Positions 1 through 9,395 of a stretch of 64,000 nucleotides of DNA are shown in pieces. The stretch spans positions 1-64,000 of the forward strand of contig JAYZEZ010000004.1 in assembly GCA_036337015.1 (NCBI GenBank), written 5' to 3'. The stretch comes from Casp-alpha2 sp036337015. GTDB taxonomy: Bacteria; Pseudomonadota; Alphaproteobacteria; Rhodospirillales; Casp-alpha2. The notes under the pieces are model-generated. The model did not search any database and was not told the DNA's origin. It worked only from the letters and a program-made list of their open reading frames with translations. The translations under genes and the position numbers were made by a program. The stretch's first letter is position 1, and each line of letters begins with the position of its first letter.

Positions 1-124
1 CATTTGTCTTTCCTTTTTCTAGGTTGGAGATGTGCATACCTGTCACGTTGGTACGTCGGCCAAGTTCTCGTATGCTGAAACGCTTCTCTTCTCGAAGTTC
101 TTTTATTTTTTTACCAAGTGACAT
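1..124 (-). CDS. XRE-family HTH regulator (partial, N-terminus only)
   Basis: The minus strand reads in frame from an ATG at 124 to the window edge (41 codons). The peptide begins MSLGKKIKELREEKRFSIRE and continues with a LGRRTNVTGMHISNLEKGK segment, the classic Cro/CI helix-turn-helix with the IxxLE-type recognition helix. A ribosome-binding site (AAAGGAA) lies about 10 bases upstream. The target and any C-terminal sensory domain lie outside the window, so the regulated process is unknown. Confidence 0.75.
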   Translation of the reverse strand, partial: MSLGKKIKELREEKRFSIRELGRRTNVTGMHISNLEKGKTN

Positions 125-248
125 CGGATGTGTTCCTTTAAAGCTTTTCGGTCAATTATATATGATTTTTGACAAATGAAAAGTGTCAACTTACGTTTTG
201 CATTTGCTGGCCTATACTGAAACACACATTTAATGCTATGGTTTTAGG

Positions 249-338
249 ATGAAAAACCTACTCCTCACACTTCTAATCTGTCTATTTATTCTCTCACCGA
301 ATGGGGTGTGGGTGGATGCAGAGAAAGATGAGTTTTAG
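249..338 (+). CDS. Possible small secreted or membrane peptide (29 aa)
   Basis: A short frame begins MKNLLLTLLICLFILSPNG, a good signal-peptide or TM-like stretch, and ends after a few charged residues (VDAEKDEF). No ribosome-binding site is well placed: the only AGG abuts the ATG. A second short frame overlaps its end (328-420) and carries a 12-bp repeated TDTSVDTPVDT-like segment. It could equally be the decayed start of a longer exported protein. Function is not recognised. Confidence 0.2.
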   Translation: MKNLLLTLLICLFILSPNGVWVDAEKDEF

Positions 339-437
339 GATTGGTATTTCTACAGACACTTCAGTAGACACTCCAGTAGACACTTTAGCACATGCTTTAG
401 ACGAATATCAGCGAACATAAAAATACATTTACGCCAC

Positions 438-464
438 CAAAGCCCTTTAATAGCTTTGTTTTTT
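438..464 (+). terminator. Weak rho-independent terminator candidate
   Basis: A 6-bp stem (CAAAGC / GCTTTG) with a 9-base loop is followed by six T residues. It lies downstream of the small frames at 249-420. The stem is short and AT-rich, so confidence is modest. Confidence 0.35.
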
Positions 465-506
465 AATACTTATATGAATTGACGAAAATCTACACGAATA
501 GGGGGT

Positions 507-596
507 TGGCGGAGGGAGAGGGATTCGAACCCTCGATACGGTTTCCCGTATACACGCTTTCCAAGCGTGCGCCTTCAGCCACTCGGCCACCCCTCC
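507..596 (-). tRNA. tRNA-Ser(GGA)
   Basis: The minus strand folds into a complete class II tRNA: acceptor GGAGGGG/TCCCTCC, D-arm, anticodon stem CACGC/GCGTG with loop TTGGAAA (anticodon GGA), a long variable arm (TATACGGGAAACCGTAT), T-arm GAGGG-TTCGAAT-CCCTC, discriminator G and an encoded CCA. The long variable arm and GGA anticodon identify serine. Confidence 0.97.
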
Positions 597-796
597 ATGT
601 GTATTTTTTAACTTGGAATAGTCTCAATTTCCTTAAAATTGTGCCTTAGTATTCCTAAATTTCGAAAAACTAACGGAGCTCGACATGTGTCGCAACGGTT
701 TTGAAATTTTTTTTAAGAATTTAAGGCTTTTGACATTTCAAGCTAAGAGTAGATCATACATTGATTTGATTATAAGAAACAGATTGTGTCACTAGT

Positions 797-1153
797 TTAT
801 TTATAATCACTAATAAAGGAGTCAATACTTTTAATTGCTGGCGAACAATCCTTTCCTATGTTCAGGGAGCGTGCATAAATTAGTACTAGCGTGAATGCAG
901 TTAATGAAATCTCATCCTTCTGCCGACGGGCTTCCTTATGTAGACGTTCATATTCATCAATAGTGCGTTTCAAGCCTATTTCAGAAGTGCCAAAGTTGCT
1001 ATGTGCGTGATCTAGATGTTTGCGCGTGAGAAGAGCAACTTCAGGAACCTTTTCTGGCCGGACGGTCTCTTTAGTATATTTTATGATCAGTGGCGCATCT
1101 TTGTTTAATCTCTTAATTTCATTATTTTTGGCCCACGCTGAAAATTTAAACAT
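797..1153 (-). CDS. Hypothetical protein, 118 aa
   Basis: Not recognised. The protein is soluble and rich in charged residues: Lys/Arg-rich N-terminal third, a central helical, acidic-basic segment (around residues 55-80, with IDEYERLHKEARRQKDE), then a hydrophobic helix (TAFTLVLIYARSL) and a short tail. It has no signal peptide and no Cys/His motif. It is divergent from the RraA-family gene and separated by about 100 bases. The ribosome-binding site is weak (AGAAAG). Base composition is like that of its neighbours, so it is probably real, but no function is proposed. Confidence 0.5.
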   Translation of the reverse strand: MFKFSAWAKNNEIKRLNKDAPLIIKYTKETVRPEKVPEVALLTRKHLDHAHSNFGTSEIGLKRTIDEYERLHKEARRQKDEISLTAFTLVLIYARSLNIGKDCSPAIKSIDSFISDYK

Positions 1154-1248
1154 TAGTATTTCTTTCTACTGGTTTTAGTCGATGATAAAGATAAATTCAA
1201 ATGATGCCAAAGCCTTCGTGTAAAAAAATATTATGGGGAAATAATCAT

Positions 1249-1914
1249 ATGTCTTTGCAACGACATTCTGTGGACTTTAAAAAATTATCGCTTGAAACTC
1301 TGGATAGATGGCGTGGTATACCGACGTCTATTGCAACAGATTGTATGAACCGTACACAATTTATGTCTAGTGCAATAAAGCCTCTAAAATCAGGCCTTTC
1401 TCTTGTTGGGCAAGCTCGAACTGTTACCGGAATGGTTGGCGACAACAGTATCTCTCATGCCGCAATTGCACTTGCGGAGGAAGGTGAAGTTTTGGTGATT
1501 GATGCAGGTGGCTACGAAAATGTAGCTATTTGGGGTGAAATAATGACACATGCAGCAATGGCTCGAGGAATTGCTGGCGTAGTCATTGATGGTGCAAATC
1601 GCGATACTGATGAAATAAAAAAATTGAATTTTCCTCTTTATTCGCGTGCTCAGGTGCCATCAGGGCCGCACAAGAATTTTGGAGGAATAATTGATGGCCT
1701 TATTTCATGTGGCGGTTGTCCAGTCAAGCCAGGAGATTTGATTGTTGGTGATGATGACGGAGTTGTTGTGGTACCGTTAGAATTGGAAACAAAAATTTTT
1801 GTGGAGTCTGAAAAAAAGCAACGTCAAGAAGATGATATATTAAAAGAAATTGCTAAGGGAAAAACAACGTTTGAACTTTTAAACATTAGTGACATAGAGC
1901 TAATAAATAATTAG
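1249..1914 (+). CDS. RraA-family protein / HMG-CHA aldolase-like
   Basis: The family includes 4-hydroxy-4-methyl-2-oxoglutarate/4-carboxy-4-hydroxy-2-oxoadipate aldolases and the RNase E inhibitor RraA; older annotations call it a dimethylmenaquinone methyltransferase. The VIDAGGYENVAIWGEIM segment and the following GVVIDGANRDTDEI contain the conserved glycine-rich and R-D positions that hold Mg2+ and substrate in the aldolases. I prefer the ATG at 1249 (221 aa) over 1201 because GGGGA lies 8-9 bases upstream and the family begins about here. No pathway partner is adjacent, so the substrate is unknown. Confidence 0.8.
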   Translation: MSLQRHSVDFKKLSLETLDRWRGIPTSIATDCMNRTQFMSSAIKPLKSGLSLVGQARTVTGMVGDNSISHAAIALAEEGEVLVIDAGGYENVAIWGEIMTHAAMARGIAGVVIDGANRDTDEIKKLNFPLYSRAQVPSGPHKNFGGIIDGLISCGGCPVKPGDLIVGDDDGVVVVPLELETKIFVESEKKQRQEDDILKEIAKGKTTFELLNISDIELINN

Positions 1915-1955
1915 ATAGTTATTTGGTAAAAAAGCTGGGTAGCTGGTTTTATCTT

Positions 1956-2969
1956 TTACTCGTTATTAATGCTTCGTTTTGATGGAGTTTGAAAGCGGTA
2001 AAGATATGTAGGTAAAATTGCTTCTGCAGGAGTAGGTAAAATATTGAGTTTTTCAAACCCTGGGTTTTTTCGTGAGACAACGTTATCTTGTCTAAGAGAA
2101 TTAACTTGATCAGTCGTTAATAGTGGTTTGGGCAAGATTTCAAGAAACCAAGCTAAAAATTTAGCTAAACCAAAAGGCATAGGAACTAAAAAACGTTTAC
2201 GGCCAGTAAAAGTTAATAAAAGTTCCATAAGATCTTTAAAGCTATAAACTTTTGGCCCTCCAAGGTCGAAGGTTTTTCCTTTTGTTTCTGGGTCGGATAG
2301 AATTTTAAAAATAGCCTCAGCTACATCACCCACGTAGACAGGCTGCATTTTCGTTCCACCTCGGCCGTAAATGTCGACATTTATGAGGCCATCTTTAGGA
2401 AAAAATGTAAATTTAGGCATCAATGAACAACCAAAAATTGGCAAAACAGGTGTTACTCTACAAAGGCCAGCAAATAGATTAAAAAAGTTGTCGTTCGTGC
2501 CAAAAATAACGCTAGGTCGAACAAAACTGGCATCTGGAAAATTTGATTTAACAGCTTTAACTCCAGCAGCTTTAGAACGACCGTATTGTGATGGAGAGTC
2601 TTCTTCAGCACCGATTGCTGAAATGTGTACAAGGCGTTTCACCCCAGCTTTGTTAGATGCTTTTGCAATTGTTTCTGCTCCTATTTCATGGATATTTATA
2701 AAATTTTGCCGTCCAGAATTAAAGAGGATCCCCACAAGATTAACCACGAAATCAGCACCTTTTACGGCTGCAAAAACTTGGTTGGACTGATTTATATCTG
2801 TTGGCCAGGGTACCACTTGGCCAGGGTCGCCAAGCACTTTTAGAAACATTGCAGCTTCGGTATCCCTTACAGCAACGCGAATGCAATAACCAGCACTAGC
2901 CAGTCGTTTGACTAAAGATCTGCCTAGAAAACCAGAACCTCCAAATATAGTAACGATAGTTTCGTTCAA
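1956..2969 (-). CDS. NDUFA9-like NAD(P)-binding protein (complex I-associated SDR)
   Basis: An atypical short-chain dehydrogenase of 337 aa with an N-terminal Rossmann fingerprint (TIFGGSGFLGRSLVKRL) and a YGRSKAAG motif matching the active-site YxxxK. This family is close to mitochondrial NDUFA9 and bacterial complex I-associated NAD-dependent epimerase-like proteins. The C-terminal half (GRGGTKMQPVYVGDVAEAI, then LGGPKVYSFKDLMELL) fits that family. It stands alone between the RraA-like gene and tRNA-Leu. A role in respiration or ubiquinone metabolism is inferred from family membership only. Confidence 0.85.
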   Translation of the reverse strand: MNETIVTIFGGSGFLGRSLVKRLASAGYCIRVAVRDTEAAMFLKVLGDPGQVVPWPTDINQSNQVFAAVKGADFVVNLVGILFNSGRQNFINIHEIGAETIAKASNKAGVKRLVHISAIGAEEDSPSQYGRSKAAGVKAVKSNFPDASFVRPSVIFGTNDNFFNLFAGLCRVTPVLPIFGCSLMPKFTFFPKDGLINVDIYGRGGTKMQPVYVGDVAEAIFKILSDPETKGKTFDLGGPKVYSFKDLMELLLTFTGRKRFLVPMPFGLAKFLAWFLEILPKPLLTTDQVNSLRQDNVVSRKNPGFEKLNILPTPAEAILPTYLYRFQTPSKRSINNE

Positions 2970-3095
2970 GAGTATGTGTTCCTAGAATTTTAAGAGAAAT
3001 AATCAAATTCAATATATGAACTGACTTAGTGGCGTCGTCAACTATGAAGCGGCTTTAAAATGGCGATTGTTATTTAAAATCGGATTGAGTAGCAG

Positions 3096-3124
3096 TTGAC
3101 AACCAGTTGGTTGAGGATTACGCA
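3096..3124 (+). promoter_or_regulatory. Candidate sigma-70 promoter for tRNA-Leu
   Basis: TTGACA at 3096-3101 is followed by a 17-base spacer and TACGCA, placing a start about 8 bases before the mature tRNA 5' end. The -35 is perfect; the -10 is poor. Confidence 0.45.
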
Positions 3125-3138
3125 CTGTTTACTCTGAT

Positions 3139-3225
<87 letters not shown>

Positions 3226-3324
3226 TTCCTCTGGTATTACCAAAGTTCAGAATTTGTATTTTTTAATTTAATCATCTTTTTTATCCACGCTAAAATTCTA
3301 GCATTCGAAACTACCGCTAATTAA

Positions 3325-4725
3325 TCAGTCTTTGAGGTCTGGTAGCTCAATTGGTCGGCACACCTCGTAAGCCTTGCTTGCAGTTAAAACTTTTCCATCG
3401 CAATTCATTGGCCCCACAATTTGCAGACCAGCTGGCAGTCCATTGGAACAAAGTCCGCAGGGGATTGATGCAGCTGGATGACGTCCTAAATTGAATGGAT
3501 ATGAGAATGGTGTCCATCGTGTCCAGCGGTCCATTCCAGAATCTCGGGGCACTTCTATTCCTGCATCAAATGCAGTTATTGGAAGTGTTGGTGTTAAAAG
3601 TAGATCATATTTGTCGAAAAAATGATTTAGTTTTATTCCGGCTGCTTCTCGTTCGTTTTTTGCGTCTAAGTATTGGTCTAATGTTATGGTTGTACCTTCC
3701 TCCCCAACTTTTCTGAAGTCGGGTTCTAAAAGGTCAAGTTCGTTTTTGGACAAGGGTTTTTGCATGCGTGCTGCACCCACGTACCAAAAAATTTTAAACA
3801 AATCGTGTTGATTTCCTAAGCCTGGATCCACTTCTTCAATGTTTGCTCCAAGCATTGCGAAAGTGTCTACTGCAGATCTGACCAGTGCAGCGATCTCAGG
3901 ATCAACTTTGGCGTGTCCAAGATCCGGGCTATAAGCAATATGCCAACCTTTTACGGATTTTCCGATGTTATTTTTCCAATCGGTATCACCTGAAGGGAGT
4001 GCATACCAATCTCTGTGGTCTGCTTCAGACATTACGGTAAGCATAAGAGTAGCATCATCCACTGTGCGAGTCATTGGGCCTTGGTGTGATAATGTCCCAA
4101 ATCCACTGACAGGCCAATTAGGAACTCTTCCAAAAGTAGGCTTTAGGCCATAAATACCGGTGCAACTGCTAGGTATGCGAATAGATCCGCCCGCATCAGA
4201 TCCATGATGCAGTGCACCCAAACAGGCAGCAGCAGCTACTGCGGCTCCGCCAGAAGACCCGCCTGGCGTTTTAGTGGTATTCCATGGATTTTTTGTTATT
4301 CCAGTTAGCGGACTATCCGTAACGCCTTTCCAGCCATATTCTGGAGTTGTTGTTTTTCCTAGGAGAATGGCACCATGTGAGCGTAATCGCGCAACCAACG
4401 GTGCATCCTCTTTCCAACTCCCTATGTCACTTGTTGTCAGTGAACCTCGCCGGGTAGACCATCCTTTCGTAGCAACTAAGTCCTTTATACTTGTCGGTAT
4501 GCCATCGGTAAGGCCGCAAGGCGTTCCGTTAACCCAGCGAATCTCGGAGGCTTTAGCTTCAATCATAGCTGTTTCAGGATCGTACAATCTATATGCATTA
4601 AAAACAGAATTATATTTATCAATTCGTTTTAAAATAGCCTTCGTTACTTCTACCGGCGATAGAGTTTTTCGAGCGTATGCATTAAGAAGTTCGGTTGCTG
4701 AGAAAAGGGCTGGATTACTTTTCAT
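3325..4725 (-). CDS. Amidase (amidase-signature family)
   Basis: A 466-aa amide hydrolase of the GatA/AmiE-signature family with the Ser-cisSer-Lys triad visible: Lys in TSIKDLVATKG, cis-Ser in GGSSGGAAVAAA, and nucleophile Ser in GSDAGGSIRIPSSC. The C-terminal LGRHPAASIPCGLCSNGLP segment is typical of stand-alone amidases rather than GatA, and no gatB or gatC is adjacent. I start at 4725 rather than 4758 because GGAG sits about 9 bases upstream and family members begin near here. Substrate is unknown; there is no signal peptide, so it acts in the cytoplasm. Confidence 0.88.
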   Translation of the reverse strand: MKSNPALFSATELLNAYARKTLSPVEVTKAILKRIDKYNSVFNAYRLYDPETAMIEAKASEIRWVNGTPCGLTDGIPTSIKDLVATKGWSTRRGSLTTSDIGSWKEDAPLVARLRSHGAILLGKTTTPEYGWKGVTDSPLTGITKNPWNTTKTPGGSSGGAAVAAAACLGALHHGSDAGGSIRIPSSCTGIYGLKPTFGRVPNWPVSGFGTLSHQGPMTRTVDDATLMLTVMSEADHRDWYALPSGDTDWKNNIGKSVKGWHIAYSPDLGHAKVDPEIAALVRSAVDTFAMLGANIEEVDPGLGNQHDLFKIFWYVGAARMQKPLSKNELDLLEPDFRKVGEEGTTITLDQYLDAKNEREAAGIKLNHFFDKYDLLLTPTLPITAFDAGIEVPRDSGMDRWTRWTPFSYPFNLGRHPAASIPCGLCSNGLPAGLQIVGPMNCDGKVLTASKAYEVCRPIELPDLKD

Positions 4726-5140
4726 ATTCAGTGCTCCGTAGTTAAATTGAAGTAACAAATGATTCTTATTTATGGTGAACGTAAATTTTAAGGTTATTAA
4801 AATAATCAGGTTCGTAATTTGACCTGATACCTATTTAGAGTATATCAGCCTGTCTCTTCGGCACTACTTTTTCAGCAACACTCTAAAAAATAAATTTAAT
4901 TCAAAAGTTTTAGGGCGTTTTTAGCACTTAATATTAATCATACATATATTCTAGTAGAGGCGAACTTACGCTTTTTGTGTAAATGAATTGGGCAAAAGAA
5001 ATTGTTGACTTGAATTTGAGTTACAGATGTTTCTTTACAGCGAACCCGAGGATTCCTATGTTGCTATATTAGTAGGATTTAATACCTAATTATAGGAAAT
5101 TAATTTTATCTAGGCACTAACAACTGAATGAGACGGTAAA
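4726..5140. other. Intergenic region, nothing recognised
   Basis: About 415 AT-rich bases between the divergent amidase and RNase D genes. I found no tRNA, no convincing short ORF with a ribosome-binding site and no strong hairpin. It presumably holds the promoters of both flanking genes. Confidence 0.5.
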
Positions 5141-5770
5141 TTGGGAAGTAAAGCTAAATCAATTGAGGTTCACCAGGGTGACCTCCCTTCTGGAATTAAC
5201 TTTGGGTCTAGTGTTGCCGTGGATACTGAAACGCTTGGCTTGAAGCCCCATAGAGACCGCCTTTGTCTTGTACAGGTTTCCGTTGGAGATGGAATCTGTC
5301 ATTTGGTTCAGTTTTCTGAAGCAGATTATAAAAATTCTAAAAATCTGAAAAAACTATTAGTCAATAAAAGCGTTATCAAAATTTTTCATTACGCTCGGTT
5401 TGATGTGGCAACTCTTAAAAAACATCTTGGTGTTATATGTAAGCCAGTTTATTGCACTAAGATAGCCTCTCGGCTTGCTCGTACGTATACCAGCAATCAT
5501 GGTCTCAAAGACATAGTCCGCGAGCTGGTGGGCGTGGAACTGAACAAAGAGCAACAGTCGTCTGACTGGGCCGTTACAGCGCTATCGTCTGAACAAATAG
5601 AATATGCCGCAGCCGATGTTTTATATCTTCATAAAATAAAAGAAAAATTAGATAAAATGTTGGCACGGGAAAAACGCGAAGAATTAGCTCAGTCTTGTTT
5701 TGAATTTATTCCAACGCGAATAGATTTAGATCTAGCGGGTTGGGGTGAAGAAGATATTTTTTCACATTAG
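5141..5770 (+). CDS. rnd: RNase D-like 3'-5' exonuclease (short form)
   Basis: A DEDDy exonuclease of 209 aa. Exo I is AVDTETLGL, Exo II is FHYARFDVATL, and Exo III is YAAADVLYL with the catalytic Tyr. It lacks the C-terminal HRDC domains of E. coli RNase D, which is usual for the short alphaproteobacterial form. The role is trimming of tRNA and other RNA 3' ends. The start is a TTG after GAGACGG; the nearest upstream ATG (5128) runs into a stop at once, which supports TTG. It lies upstream of the kdsD-lpt block, a conserved alphaproteobacterial arrangement. Confidence 0.88.
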   Translation: MGSKAKSIEVHQGDLPSGINFGSSVAVDTETLGLKPHRDRLCLVQVSVGDGICHLVQFSEADYKNSKNLKKLLVNKSVIKIFHYARFDVATLKKHLGVICKPVYCTKIASRLARTYTSNHGLKDIVRELVGVELNKEQQSSDWAVTALSSEQIEYAAADVLYLHKIKEKLDKMLAREKREELAQSCFEFIPTRIDLDLAGWGEEDIFSH

Positions 5771-5972
5771 AAGAGCCATATAAATTTTTGAAAATCATTG
5801 GAAATATTGTTTTTACTTCGCTACAAGCGCATACTGACTTCAAATTGGTTTGGTTCGGCTGCTACAGTAGAAAATAATTTAATTTAGTTTTTAAATTTTT
5901 TGGTAACAGTCGCTTTAAACCCCTTAGTGTTTTGCTTTAAAATTGGAGCATCGGTGAAATTTATCCTTAACC

Positions 5973-6962
5973 ATGCCAAAACTGGAATCTAATTTAACAG
6001 CTACCACGTTTGAAACAGATATTGCTTCGGCAAAACGGGTGCTTTCTATCGAGTCTAAGGCCTTAGAAGACTTAGCCAATGGACTAGGGGAAACTTTTTG
6101 CCAAGTTTTAGATGTCATTGCAGGGGTGAGCGGCCGTCTTGTGGTTACTGGAATGGGAAAAAGTGGGCATGTAGGTCAAAAGATTGCTGCTACTTTTTCA
6201 TCGACTGGAACGCCTGCTTTCTTTGTTCATCCCGCAGAAGCATCTCATGGTGACCTAGGTATGATAGCTAAAGGGGATGTTGTTATAGCTCTTTCTAATT
6301 CCGGCGAAACTACAGAATTAGCTGACATTGTGGCTTACGTTAAACGCTTTGAAATTCCTCTAATTGGCATCACTCGAGGAGTTGATAGTGCACTTGCTGA
6401 TGCTTCTGATCTAGTTCTGATATTGCCTGATTGTGAAGAAGCCTGTCCGATGGGCTTAGCACCAACGACATCGACCACCGTAATGTTGGCGCTAGGAGAT
6501 GCTATGTCGGTTGCGTTGCTTGAACGAAAAGGCTTTTCCTCAGACGAATTTCATGCACTTCATCCCGGAGGAAAATTGGGTCGCCGGTTGATAAAGGTTT
6601 CAGAAATTATGCATTCAGGCGATAAAATGCCATTAACTGGATCAGACACATTAATGTCAGATGCTCTTATTGAGATGAGTGCAAAGAGCTTTGGTTGTTT
6701 GGGGATTATCGGGTCCGATAATCAACTTCAAGGTATTATCACGGATGGTGATCTTAGGCGGCATATGGATGCTGAACTTATCACAAAAAAAACAGGTGAA
6801 GTGATGACCAAGGATATTGCTACAATCAATCCTGAAATGCTTGCTAGTGTTGCTTTAGGCATAATGAACGTTCGAGCTATAACTAATATATTTGTTACTA
6901 AAGATGATTGCCCTGTTGGGATATTACATGTCCATGATTGTTTGCGCGCAGGTGTAGCCTAA
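5973..6962 (+). CDS. kdsD: D-arabinose 5-phosphate isomerase (KdsD/KpsF)
   Basis: Converts ribulose 5-phosphate to arabinose 5-phosphate, the first step of Kdo synthesis for LPS. The 329-aa protein has an N-terminal SIS sugar-isomerase domain (VTGMGKSGHVGQKIAATFSS; FFVHPAEASHGDLG) followed by two CBS motifs (EIMHSGDKMPL... and EVMTKDIATI...), the standard KpsF/GutQ layout. It is the first gene of a tight cluster with lptC (1 base between them), tying Kdo supply to LPS export. Confidence 0.95.
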   Translation: MPKLESNLTATTFETDIASAKRVLSIESKALEDLANGLGETFCQVLDVIAGVSGRLVVTGMGKSGHVGQKIAATFSSTGTPAFFVHPAEASHGDLGMIAKGDVVIALSNSGETTELADIVAYVKRFEIPLIGITRGVDSALADASDLVLILPDCEEACPMGLAPTTSTTVMLALGDAMSVALLERKGFSSDEFHALHPGGKLGRRLIKVSEIMHSGDKMPLTGSDTLMSDALIEMSAKSFGCLGIIGSDNQLQGIITDGDLRRHMDAELITKKTGEVMTKDIATINPEMLASVALGIMNVRAITNIFVTKDDCPVGILHVHDCLRAGVA

Positions 6963-6963
6963 A

Positions 6964-7698
6964 ATGTTTGGCAAAGGACTTTTTAAAAAATTTTTGAAAA
7001 AAGGACAAAACGATAAAATAGGTCCAGATGTTTACGAGGCTTCTAAAAATAATCAAAGAAAGACTATTTCTGTTAATAACCGTCCTAAAGCTAAAGGGTA
7101 TAAACTACACAGCCTTTTTGTTAATAGAATGAAATACTTTCTTCCAGTGGTAGCTGTATTTTTAGTCCTTTTAATTTTTGCTTGGCCCTTTTTGCAATCT
7201 GAAGACCTTAGATTTCGCCTTAGTTTTGCTGCCCTTACGGCTGATCAAGATGAAGAGCCATCTATGATAAACCCTCGGTTTTTAGGAATTGATAAAGAAA
7301 ATCTAACTTATTCGATTACTGCTGATTTAGCCCGAAACTTAACTCTTGGAACACCTTCTGTGGAACTTGAAATGCCTAAGGCCGATATTGCCCTAAGTGA
7401 TGGAAGTTGGCTTGTTTTAACAGCAAAAAATGGAGTTTTCCAAGAGGCTAAAAATACGCTTGATCTTATAGGATCTGTTAATTTATTTCATGATTCGGGG
7501 TATGAATTCCAAACAAAGAAGGCGGAGGTCGATCTTAAAAAGGGCTTGGCCTGGGGAAAAGAGGCTGTTACAGGGCAGGGTCCGTTTGGTGAGTTGCAAG
7601 GACAAGGGTTCAATTTGCTTGATAAGGGTAAAATTATTGTATTTACCGGCAAATCAAAACTAATGATTTATCCAGGTAGAAAGCAGTATAAGAAATGA
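6964..7698 (+). CDS. lptC: LPS export protein LptC
   Basis: A 244-aa bitopic inner-membrane protein of the Lpt bridge. It has a basic cytoplasmic N-terminus (about 55 residues, longer than in E. coli), a single TM segment around residues 58-77 (VVAVFLVLLIFAWPF), and a periplasmic OstA/LptC beta-jellyroll (NPRFLGIDKENLTYSITADLA; LTAKNGVFQEAKNTLDLIG). It lies between kdsD and lptA and overlaps lptA by 4 bases, implying translational coupling. Confidence 0.92.
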   Translation: MFGKGLFKKFLKKGQNDKIGPDVYEASKNNQRKTISVNNRPKAKGYKLHSLFVNRMKYFLPVVAVFLVLLIFAWPFLQSEDLRFRLSFAALTADQDEEPSMINPRFLGIDKENLTYSITADLARNLTLGTPSVELEMPKADIALSDGSWLVLTAKNGVFQEAKNTLDLIGSVNLFHDSGYEFQTKKAEVDLKKGLAWGKEAVTGQGPFGELQGQGFNLLDKGKIIVFTGKSKLMIYPGRKQYKK

Positions 7699-8540
7699 AT
7701 TTTGTTTATTTAAAAATCACTTTTGGTAATTGGTTTTGGATTATTTTACTGGCTGGAATAATAATTTCTTTTCCTTCGGCTTCTCAGAAACTTAATTTTG
7801 AAGGTAGTGGTTCCAATGAGCCAATTGAAATTTTGGCTGATAACGGTATTGAGTGGCAACAGGAAAACCTTACCTTTTTAGCTCGAGGGAATGCTAAAGC
7901 TATACGTGGTAACGCCAGTGTTTTTGCTAATGAATTACAGGCTTACTACCGGGAAAGTTCAACCGGTAGCACTACAATCTGGCGTTTAGATGCAATTGGA
8001 AACGTGAAAATCAAAACCCAAGGTCAATTGGCTTATGGTGATAAAGCGGTATATCAATTGGAAAAGGGTATTTTAGTTTTGTCAGGCAAAAAAATTAAGC
8101 TCGTTGCTGGCAAAGACGTTATTACTGCTAATAAGCAATTAGAATATTGGGAAAAAAAACTTATGGCAGTGGCTCGTGGCAATGCCTATGTGGTCCGGGA
8201 GAAAAAAAGTTTAAGGGCGGATGTTTTGGCCTCGTACTTTCAAACAGATAAGTCTGGTGAGAATAAGCTATACCGCATAGATGCTTTTGATAATGTTAAA
8301 ATTGTTACTCAAAAGAATACCGCATTTGCGAACCGTGGTGTATATAATGTTGAAAGTGGTATCGCTACTTTAACGGGATCTGTTAAGCTTAAGCGTGGAA
8401 AAAATGTTTTGACAGGTTGCAGTGCAAAAGTGAATTTAGGTACCGGGGTAAGTAAAATTTTTAGCTGCCCTAATGATTTGGGTTCGGCTCGAAAGCGTGC
8501 TAAAGGCATTTTAAGGCTGAACAAAAAAAAGCGTAAGTAG
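7695..8540 (+). CDS. lptA: Periplasmic LPS bridge protein LptA
   Basis: A 281-aa exported protein with an N-terminal signal sequence (hydrophobic WFWIILLAGIIISF, cleavage likely near SASQ) and OstA/LptA repeats. Two similar beta-strand modules are visible: one begins IEILADNGIEWQQENLTFLARGN and a second begins ITANKQLEYWEKKLMAVARGN. That makes it longer than one-domain LptA proteins (about 180 aa). The tail is Lys/Arg-rich. It carries LPS across the periplasm between LptC and LptD. Its start codon overlaps the lptC stop. Confidence 0.9.
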   Translation: MNFVYLKITFGNWFWIILLAGIIISFPSASQKLNFEGSGSNEPIEILADNGIEWQQENLTFLARGNAKAIRGNASVFANELQAYYRESSTGSTTIWRLDAIGNVKIKTQGQLAYGDKAVYQLEKGILVLSGKKIKLVAGKDVITANKQLEYWEKKLMAVARGNAYVVREKKSLRADVLASYFQTDKSGENKLYRIDAFDNVKIVTQKNTAFANRGVYNVESGIATLTGSVKLKRGKNVLTGCSAKVNLGTGVSKIFSCPNDLGSARKRAKGILRLNKKKRK

Positions 8541-8565
8541 TTTTTAAAGAAGGTTATTTAACTTT

Positions 8566-9372
8566 ATGACTGAAGAAGACACAGAAGCTTACAAATCACT
8601 TCAGCCTTCTAGGACAGATGGGCAAATACCCCCACGTCTTGTCACTCATAATAGAGGATTGGTTGCTACAAACTTGGGAAAACGTTTTAAAAAACGTCCT
8701 GTAATAAGGGGTGTCTCGATGAGTTTGCAACGCGGAGAAGTCGTTGGGTTGCTTGGTCCCAATGGTGCTGGAAAAACAACATGTTTCTATATAATTATGG
8801 GTTTAATGCCACCTGACTATGGTAATATCATATTAGATGGCGAAGAAATCACAGACCTACCGATGTACCGTCGTTCTAGACTAGGTATTGGTTATTTGCC
8901 TCAAGAAGCTTCTATTTTTAGGGGCTTAACTGTAGAAAATAATATCCGAGCAGTACTTGAGGTTGTGGAGCAATCCCATGACCGCCGCGAATCGATTTTA
9001 GAAGCCTTGCTTGCAGAGTTTTCTATTACCCATCTCAGACGCACGCCCTCACTAGCTTTATCAGGTGGTGAACGAAGGCGAGTGGAAATAGCTCGTTCCT
9101 TAGCATCAAATCCTTATTTTGTACTTTTGGATGAGCCCTTTGCAGGCATAGATCCTATTGCTGTTGGTGATATACGTGATCTTGTTGCTCATCTGAAGGA
9201 TCGTGGGATTGGCGTATTGATAACAGATCATAATGTGCGAGAGACTTTAGAAGTTATTGATCGTGCCTATATTATTCATGATGGCATGGTTTTGATGGAG
9301 GGAGCTCCTGGCGATATTGTCGGAAATGAAGATGTCCGGCGAGTATATCTTGGCGATCGTTTTAACATCTAA
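8566..9372 (+). CDS. lptB: LPS export ABC ATPase LptB
   Basis: The cytoplasmic ATPase that powers LPS extraction by LptB2FG. Of 268 aa, the first ~30 form an extension not found in E. coli LptB. Walker A is GPNGAGKTT (near residue 64), the ABC signature LSGGERRRVEIAR, Walker B FVLLDEPF, and the H-loop TDHN. The GIGYLPQEASIFRGLTVENNI stretch is characteristic of LptB. LptF, LptG and LptD are not in the window. Confidence 0.96.
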   Translation: MTEEDTEAYKSLQPSRTDGQIPPRLVTHNRGLVATNLGKRFKKRPVIRGVSMSLQRGEVVGLLGPNGAGKTTCFYIIMGLMPPDYGNIILDGEEITDLPMYRRSRLGIGYLPQEASIFRGLTVENNIRAVLEVVEQSHDRRESILEALLAEFSITHLRRTPSLALSGGERRRVEIARSLASNPYFVLLDEPFAGIDPIAVGDIRDLVAHLKDRGIGVLITDHNVRETLEVIDRAYIIHDGMVLMEGAPGDIVGNEDVRRVYLGDRFNI

Positions 9373-9395
9373 TTTTTTATCTTACGGGTTTTTTT

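Noticed and set aside
361..384. Two 12-bp repeats (CAGTAGACACT with one spacer base) as a CRISPR or regulatory array
   Set aside because: Only two units with almost no spacer, within a possible short frame; probably local slippage.
1201..1248. Longer N-terminus of the RraA-family gene
   Set aside because: The GGGGA ribosome-binding site and family alignment favour the ATG at 1249.
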